22,956 nucleotides of DNA from Priapulus caudatus (Eukaryota > Priapulida > Priapulimorpha > Priapulimorphida > Priapulidae): contig NW_014577276.1 in NCBI RefSeq assembly GCF_000485595.1, positions 110,906 to 133,861 of the forward strand. The letters run 5' to 3'. The translations under genes and the position numbers were made by a program. Positions 20,868 through 22,956 of the stretch are shown here, one piece after another (the first letter of the stretch is position 1; the number at the start of each line of letters is the position of its first letter). Under the pieces are notes generated by a model, which did no database searches, was not told the DNA's origin, and saw only the letters and a program-made list of their open reading frames with translations.

Positions 20868-21066
20868 ACACACACACACGCACACACAATTAGTTAAAAA
20901 TGGGCGTCAAGCTTGCAACACGAATCGAGCAATCGAGGTGGGCGTGCGGCTCTGCTCACCTGAGGCTGCAGTAGGCAGGAATCACAGCTAGAGCTGTCCG
21001 AATCATGGCCATTAGAGCTGAGAGATGAGGGTGGCGACAGAGGCTCCGTCTTGATGTCCACATCAA
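9568..21066 (-). CDS. ATF6: ATF6, ER-stress bZIP transcription factor (partial, 11 exons found)
   Basis: ATF6 is an ER type II membrane protein. On unfolded-protein stress it moves to the Golgi, is cut by site-1 and site-2 proteases, and releases a bZIP factor that activates chaperone genes. Eleven exons found here join in compatible phases: 21066-20960, 20560-20431, 20186-20061, 19921-19677, 18996-18922, 18591-18484, 18220-18117, 14669-14496, 13895-13778, 12690-12606 and 9752-9568, about 484 codons in all. They contain the bZIP, membrane and C-terminal luminal parts in the family's order. Human ATF6 has 670 residues. What is missing is the acidic N-terminus (expected beyond 21066) and about 70-85 luminal residues after the membrane segment. 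ATF6-type identity rests on MMQIDCEVM and [11 protein letters not shown] in the luminal domain, which CREB3-type proteins lack. Confidence 0.9.
9760..10020. repeat. GA-rich and GT-rich simple sequence in the last ATF6 intron
   Basis: Runs of GAGAGA with GTGCGTGC, then TGTGTG and a short G run. On the coding (minus) strand the first part supplies the CT-rich tract before the terminal exon. No gene is present. Confidence 0.85.
10096..10431. repeat. Array of structured units ending in TTTATACTG
   Basis: (T)TTTATACTG occurs at 10096, 10166, 10235 and 10330, and as TTCTATACTG at 10422, giving units of about 70, 69, 95 and 92 bp. The first unit has CGACTT/AAGTCG (10110-10115 and 10161-10166) enclosing the hairpin CCCGCTT-CTG-AAGCGGG (10119-10135). 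The second has CGATTTAA/TTAAATCG (10182-10189 and 10227-10234) enclosing CCTGC/GCAGG (10191-10195 and 10206-10210). TCTGAA recurs in the inner loop of units one, two and four. The function is unknown. Confidence 0.65.
10578..10690. repeat. Two-copy imperfect tandem repeat
   Basis: TCATAAATG.GGAG, then GACACTGT, then GGTG.TTTAT occur twice with a spacing of about 60 bp. The second copy ends at the left edge of the Harbinger-like element. Confidence 0.55.
11171..12199. other. Poly-A run and assembly gap
   Basis: A run of about 50 A with one TATA break ends at 11222, and N fills 11223-12199 (977 bases, nominal). Sequencing probably failed at the homopolymer. Open frames crossing the Ns have no meaning. 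Confidence 0.98.
12265..12327. repeat. 26-bp-arm hairpin inside the Harbinger-like element
   Basis: CGCTGGCAGC...CCGTGCGCC (12265-12290) pairs with GGCGCACGG...GCTGCCAGCG (12302-12327) at 25 of 26 positions around an 11-base loop. I see no flanking direct repeat, so it is probably an internal part of the larger element. Confidence 0.8.
12606..12690 (-). CDS. ATF6: ATF6 exon j: conserved luminal domain
   Basis: TTTGCTGTCTAG|GAT acceptor and AACG|GTGAGT donor; 28 codons plus one base. It reads [19 protein letters not shown], matching human [19 protein letters not shown] almost residue for residue and keeping the Asn-Lys-Thr glycosylation site. The exon lies about 90 bp beyond the end of the Harbinger-like element. 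Confidence 0.95.
12767..13085. repeat. GT-rich microsatellite in an ATF6 intron
   Basis: Long GT runs are broken by GTCAC and GTGC units. They are followed by two copies of a GTGTATTCACAGAGGTGTGTG segment (about 13004-13052). The open frames over it are dinucleotide artefacts. Confidence 0.95.
13343..13495. repeat. CA/ACGC microsatellite in an ATF6 intron
   Basis: CACGCA, GTACGTGCA and CACACG units are mixed. Its composition is the reverse complement of the GT tract 260 bp to the left, so a transcript of this intron could fold the two together. Confidence 0.9.
13778..13895 (-). CDS. ATF6: ATF6 exon i: conserved luminal domain
   Basis: The acceptor CCCGCTTCAG|TGTGC (phase 2), or alternatively GTGCAG|GAC at 13888 (phase 0), leads to YQLQLYD and [17 protein letters not shown]. 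This closely follows human ELQVYYA and [20 protein letters not shown] creates a possible N-glycosylation site absent in human. Donor AGG|GTATGT closes in phase 0. The antisense open frame over it is a shadow. Confidence 0.92.
13930..14099. other. Intronic DNA, nothing recognised
   Basis: Between ATF6 exon i and the SINE-like element I see no further exon or repeat. The plus frame ending at 13975 is the antisense of exon i. Confidence 0.4.
14100..14340 (+). mobile_element. SINE-like fragment with (GGAY)n tail
   Basis: GGCCTTTGACCTTTGAC, then CCAAATTTGCAGGAATGTAGGTGAAGCC, then a tail of GGAT/GGAC units (about 14262-14330). A body with TTTGACC and a CCAAATTT..GTGAAGCC segment before a GGAC-type tail is a pattern I recognise from marine invertebrate retroelements. 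No clear pol III promoter boxes were seen, so this may be the 3' part only. Confidence 0.4.
14496..14669 (-). CDS. ATF6: ATF6 exon h: luminal Lys/Glu-rich segment
   Basis: CTCTGCACGCAG|GATAAAC acceptor, entered in phase 2, gives (R)[20 protein letters not shown], matching human RLNHELRGWVHRHEVERTK. A strongly basic stretch with SPKKRVL follows. The best exit is the GC donor CAG|GCGAGT at 14495, in phase 2, which fits the next exon. A GT at 14491 (CGA|GTGTTG) would be phase 0 and would need the alternative acceptor of exon i. The 3' end is therefore uncertain. Confidence 0.8.
14744..15227. other. Intronic DNA, nothing recognised
   Basis: Ordinary mixed sequence within the large ATF6 intron. 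I searched the minus strand for the missing luminal exon (Pro-rich, with a Cys and a site-1 protease motif) and found no match. Confidence 0.4.
15228..15436. repeat. 15-bp minisatellite
   Basis: About fourteen near-perfect copies of TGACTTTACTGTACC-type units, with variants TGACCTTCATGTACC and TGACGTTACTGGACC. Because the period is a multiple of three, it makes a spurious LTLLY-repeat frame. Confidence 0.96.
15437..16050. repeat. Degenerate continuation of the 15-bp minisatellite
   Basis: ACCTGA, GACGTTACT and CTTACT.GGACC motifs continue at irregular spacing with many small insertions and deletions. The change from near-perfect to ragged copies is abrupt at 15437. This suggests unpolished long-read sequence, although true decay is possible. 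Confidence 0.6.
16051..16770. other. Between two minisatellites; possible site of a lost ATF6 exon
   Basis: The stretch begins C/T-rich (about 16090-16230). Minus-strand open frames occur at 16105-16296 and 16254-16535, and an ACGCAG|GTGAGC donor-like site ends one of them near 16383. I cannot match the peptides to ATF6 or another family. If this part carries indel errors, the missing luminal exon could be hidden here. Confidence 0.25.
16771..17815. repeat. About 55-bp minisatellite, ragged copies
   Basis: Units carry GGACCTGGAAGAGGACAACA, then GAG.CGTT, then GCAATC(T/C)TCTAGAGAACA. The last two or three copies (about 17680-17810) are identical over 50 bases, while earlier copies differ by many small indels. 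Copies read in the same direction throughout. Confidence 0.85.
17816..18116. other. Intronic DNA, nothing recognised
   Basis: T-rich with a G run (about 17912-17923). The open frames over it show no motif. It borders the donor of ATF6 exon g. Confidence 0.4.
18117..18220 (-). CDS. ATF6: ATF6 exon g: transmembrane segment with site-2 protease motif
   Basis: TTTTTTTCACAG|AATCAG acceptor and ATGG|GTAAGT donor. It starts NQILRK (human NQRLKV), then [18 protein letters not shown], then NIAPYG. The hydrophobic helix follows a Lys pair on the cytosolic side. Asn-x-x-Pro at its luminal end matches the helix-breaking NYGP of human ATF6 that site-2 protease requires. The exon closes in phase 2. Confidence 0.92.
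18484..18591 (-). CDS. ATF6: ATF6 exon f: leucine zipper
   Basis: TTTATGCAG|TAC acceptor and GAA|GTGAGT donor; 36 codons beginning [11 protein letters not shown]. Hydrophobic residues at 5, 12 (Cys), 19, 26 and 33 of the exon are spaced by seven (I, C, L, L, L), forming the dimerisation zipper. It continues the KKKKD basic region in frame, as KKKKEYML does in human ATF6. Confidence 0.93.
18655..18875. repeat. 64-bp tandem repeat built from two 32-bp halves
   Basis: GGATACATTGTGACTGCAAT starts at 18711 and 18775, a 64-bp period. The half-units alternate TTGCAGTATGCTAGGATGCACT and CTT.GTAGGGT.GGATACATT. About three and a half copies are present, diverging to the right. The array lies in the intron that splits the bZIP between basic region and zipper. 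Confidence 0.85.
18922..18996 (-). CDS. ATF6: ATF6 exon e: bZIP DNA-binding basic region
   Basis: Exactly 25 codons from acceptor TTTCTAG to donor GAT|GTTTGT. It contains [18 protein letters not shown], which matches ATF6 ([16 protein letters not shown] in human) except for Leu in place of Gln. The invariant Asn and Arg of the N-x7-R bZIP motif are present. The donor GTTTGT is weak but is the only GT that keeps the frame into the zipper exon. Confidence 0.95.
19000..19676. other. Intronic DNA between ATF6 exons d and e
   Basis: AT-rich. Short plus frames (19131-19325, 19376-19582) lack motifs and splice context. No repeat family was recognised. Confidence 0.45.
19677..19921 (-). CDS. ATF6: ATF6 exon d: Thr/Pro/Gln-rich region before the bZIP
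   Basis: TTTTTGTCAG|AATCC acceptor; donor GAT|GTAATT in phase 0. The exon has 81 full codons, including [19 protein letters not shown] and a Val/Pro/Gln/Thr-rich stretch that ends GDPND. This joins directly to RVLKRHQRM in exon e, as human GSDIAVLRRQQRM does. The frame stays open a little past the donor before a stop. Confidence 0.8.
20061..20186 (-). CDS. ATF6: ATF6 exon c: linker
   Basis: TTTCTAG|GCACC acceptor and CACA|GTAAGT donor; 126 bases, phase 1 to phase 1. The reading frame has no stop and includes [11 protein letters not shown], similar in character to the Gln/Pro-rich linker of ATF6. Recognition rests on phase, splice sites and position more than on sequence. Confidence 0.65.
20261..20312. 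mobile_element. Miniature palindromic element in an ATF6 intron
   Basis: CTATCAGGAGTCTATCAAT (20272-20290) is followed at once by its perfect reverse complement (20291-20309). ATAGTAT lies at 20261-20267 and 20306-20312, so the insertion would run from CAG at 20268 to CTG at 20305. The CAGGAGT/ACTCCTG core is shared with the element at 7503-7541. The left end has eight extra bases before the palindrome. Confidence 0.6.
20431..20560 (-). CDS. ATF6: ATF6 exon b: basic patch and linker
   Basis: TTTAG|ACGAAG acceptor and ACAG|GTAGGC donor; the exon is 43 codons plus one base. It starts [13 protein letters not shown], comparable to TPKKKIQVN in human ATF6, and ends in [10 protein letters not shown]. 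The start phase matches the end of exon a. Confidence 0.75.
20827..20890. repeat. CACG/CA microsatellite in an ATF6 intron
   Basis: GCACGCAC units pass into CACACA units. It lies 70 bp from the donor of ATF6 exon a. Confidence 0.95.
20960..21066 (-). CDS. ATF6: ATF6 exon a: serine-rich N-terminal segment
   Basis: The acceptor CTGCAG (21067 side) opens in phase 1 and the donor CAG|GTGAGC closes in phase 0. The exon reads [14 protein letters not shown] followed by a Ser/Asp/Cys-rich run. Human ATF6 has KDIKAEPQPLSPASS at the equivalent point, directly after the acidic activation domain. IKTE fits a SUMO-acceptor consensus. At least one more coding exon must precede it. Confidence 0.85.
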
Positions 21067-21185
21067 CTGCAGCGGCAAGGAAATGTTCAACTGACACTCT
21101 CAGTACTAGTAGTTATCACATGTTGGACGCATAGTTGAAAGTAGTCCTCAATAATTTAGGAAAATTAGAAATTTAATAAACGAAA

Positions 21186-22140
21186 GTGTCAATGACACTG
21201 TAGCTCACCACAAAAAAGGACACAAATGAGTGAGGAAGAAGAAGTCAGTTTTAATCGAACAACCATCGATGTACATTATAGAAACGATTGCCATCTGTAT
21301 ATCGCAATAATAATTTATAAACCAAAATTAATCACAATTTGTGACCGTAGATGGCGCTATACCCGCTTTGTAGCGATGGCGTTTGAAATAAATAGGTTAA
21401 GTTAAGTTTGCGTATGCCGACACGTTTATGTAAACTCTATTACTCTAAATATAGACGTATAGTCCGGCAGGTGCAGAGACATCCTCAATATTTGCATTAA
21501 AGATATTTCACTGAAGATATTGTAAAACGACCAGACTATGTGACACCACAGACTGATTTTGTTTATATAATACTCATACACATTGCCAAATCCTACGCTC
21601 ATCATAATTTTCTTATAAATATCAAAACCCTCTAGCCCTTACTTCATTACACTACCATGACAAGTGTCAATAGCACTGTCCCCCACCACACAAAAGGGAC
21701 ACAAACTGCATTGTAAGAACGCCACAAGATCAGCTTATCTAATGAGGCACACTCAAGTACCTTCAGACAACGAATTGCCATCTGTCCATAATCCGCATAA
21801 TAATATTTAACCATATCACAATTTTGAACAGTAGAGGCGCTAAGCCGCGCCTTTGAGCCGAATGATTTGAATAAACAGTAGCTCGTTCCGCCATTATCTT
21901 GTAAAACGTTACTCTAATAATGACTTTTAATCGGCAGGGGACACATACCCACATCTATCTGCATAAAGGATATGTCCATAGAACATCTGTAAAAACCGAA
22001 CCAGACGAAGTGTGCCAACCAAGACTGTTTCGTGTTTAATATAGCTATCTAGCTCAAACACGCTACACTAATTTGCATTAATTATATTTTTAAATTCAAC
22101 ACCCCTAGCACCTTATTCATGTCACATAACCCCAAAATGA
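21186..22140. repeat. Diverged tandem duplication, period about 478 bp
   Basis: GTGTCAAT.(G/A).CACTG at 21186 and 21664 starts two collinear copies. Both then contain CACCACA.AAA.GGACACAAA, GCCATCTGT, TAGA.GGCGCTA, GGCAGG.G and CTCTAGC/CCCTAGCAC blocks in the same order. The copies differ by many substitutions and small indels. It could be an old repeat-family pair. No ORF is conserved between them. Confidence 0.75.
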
Positions 22141-22956
22141 TAAAAATCCGTTGAACCTGACTGACTAAATGTGCAATTCCCATTTTTGCCAAAACATTTT
22201 GGCCTGTGGAGCTCGAAAAGTACTCCGACTGTGTGACTCAAAAATAGGTACTTAAAATAAATGGGAGCATAGCAGTAAACAATATACCAATTTCAAACAT
22301 GTGGCCACGTTCCCCTGCGTTAGTCGTTGACCGTAGCCGAAAGTTGCCGGACAGATAGATGACAGACAAGCCGGAACGTTGACGATGTCAAGGTGAGCAT
22401 AAAAATTGAGAACGACATCAGTAAACAACAAACATCGTTACTGAAAAAAAGCTGGACTTTATCTAAAACGGAGGACCAAATATAACTTACTAATGGGCAA
22501 GCCCCTTCTATCGCAAATAATAATGTACCACTGCGCAATTTAACAATTCCAGCATAGATATACAACAACAATACTTTAGTTAATAACTGCAATACAATGT
22601 AATCATTAAGCGATATGCATGTACATATACACAGAAAATAATTTAATATCCTCGTTTTTGCTGCTGCAAGTGGCTGCCTTGCCCTCATGCCATTTGCCAT
22701 CTCATGATACCTAGATCGTCTCCTTGTACATAATTATAATATAACTCTATTAAACATCGACTCCCAGACGCCGCTGATCAAACAATCACATCCCAAAGTC
22801 ATTTTCATTGACAAGATAATTCAACGTCTATCTTTTCTATCATTTGTACCTAAAAAGATAATCATGCAATAATTTTAGATGTACTCTTCCGCATCCATAC
22901 ATGTCCTCGTAATTTAAGCAGATGATGTAAATTAAGATACTAATTAGTTCTAGGCC
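22141..22956. other. AT-rich DNA at the window edge, no gene recognised
   Basis: The ATF6 first coding exon should lie in this direction, but I found no minus-strand exon with acidic activation-domain character ending in the needed phase. The 126-codon minus frame at 22320-22700 has no recognised motif. Confidence 0.4.

Noticed and set aside
22320-22700. 126-codon minus frame considered as the ATF6 N-terminal exon
   Set aside because: It lacks acidic activation-domain residues, and the GTAAGT inside it is in phase 0, whereas the next exon needs phase 1.

Overview
This is nuclear DNA from an animal, most likely an invertebrate. The evidence is a spliced ATF6-type gene with GT-AG introns, TTAGGG telomere-type repeats, long (GT)n tracts, many short inverted-repeat transposons and minisatellites. 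I cannot name the species. Two protein-coding genes are recognisable, and they converge tail to tail.

Plus strand, 3922-5571: a complete, intronless CWF19L1 gene (549 aa; lariat and spliceosome-associated, CwfJ family). A compact promoter and 5' UTR lie directly upstream, with a 55-bp hairpin insertion, an AAATGGCG motif, a short uORF and a possible tiny 5'-UTR intron.

Minus strand, 21066 down to 9568: most of an ATF6 gene, the ER-stress transcription factor. I rebuilt eleven coding exons from splice sites, codon phase and similarity. They cover the serine-rich N-terminal part, a Q/P/T-rich linker, the bZIP basic region, the leucine zipper, the transmembrane segment with the Asn-x-x-Pro motif used by site-2 protease, and the conserved C-terminal luminal domain up to the stop codon. 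The N-terminal activation-domain exon or exons were not found and probably lie beyond the right edge. The luminal stretch just after the membrane, which should carry the site-1 protease site, was also not found. It should fall in a 3.4-kb interval filled by two minisatellites whose interior looks error-rich.

Layout: 1-820, a foldback element with telomere-like repeats in its arms; 820-3900, AT-rich DNA, (TA)/(GT) microsatellites, an inverted-repeat element and a short tandem array; 3671-5680, the CWF19L1 locus; 5680-8990, AT-rich intergenic DNA with a miniature palindromic element; 8990-9565, a 29-bp minisatellite against the ATF6 stop codon; 9568-21066, the ATF6 exons. The ATF6 introns hold an array of structured repeats ending in TTTATACTG, a Harbinger-like element interrupted by a 977-base assembly gap, opposed GT and CA tracts, a SINE-like element with a GGAY tail, 15-bp and about 55-bp minisatellites, a 64-bp repeat and another miniature palindrome. 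From 21067 to 22956 there is AT-rich sequence with a diverged 478-bp tandem duplication.

The two genes have no evident functional link beyond adjacency. The least explained items are the telomere-repeat foldback element, the miniature palindromes with apparent target-site duplications, and the 10.1-10.43 kb array whose stems seem to keep pairing despite base changes.
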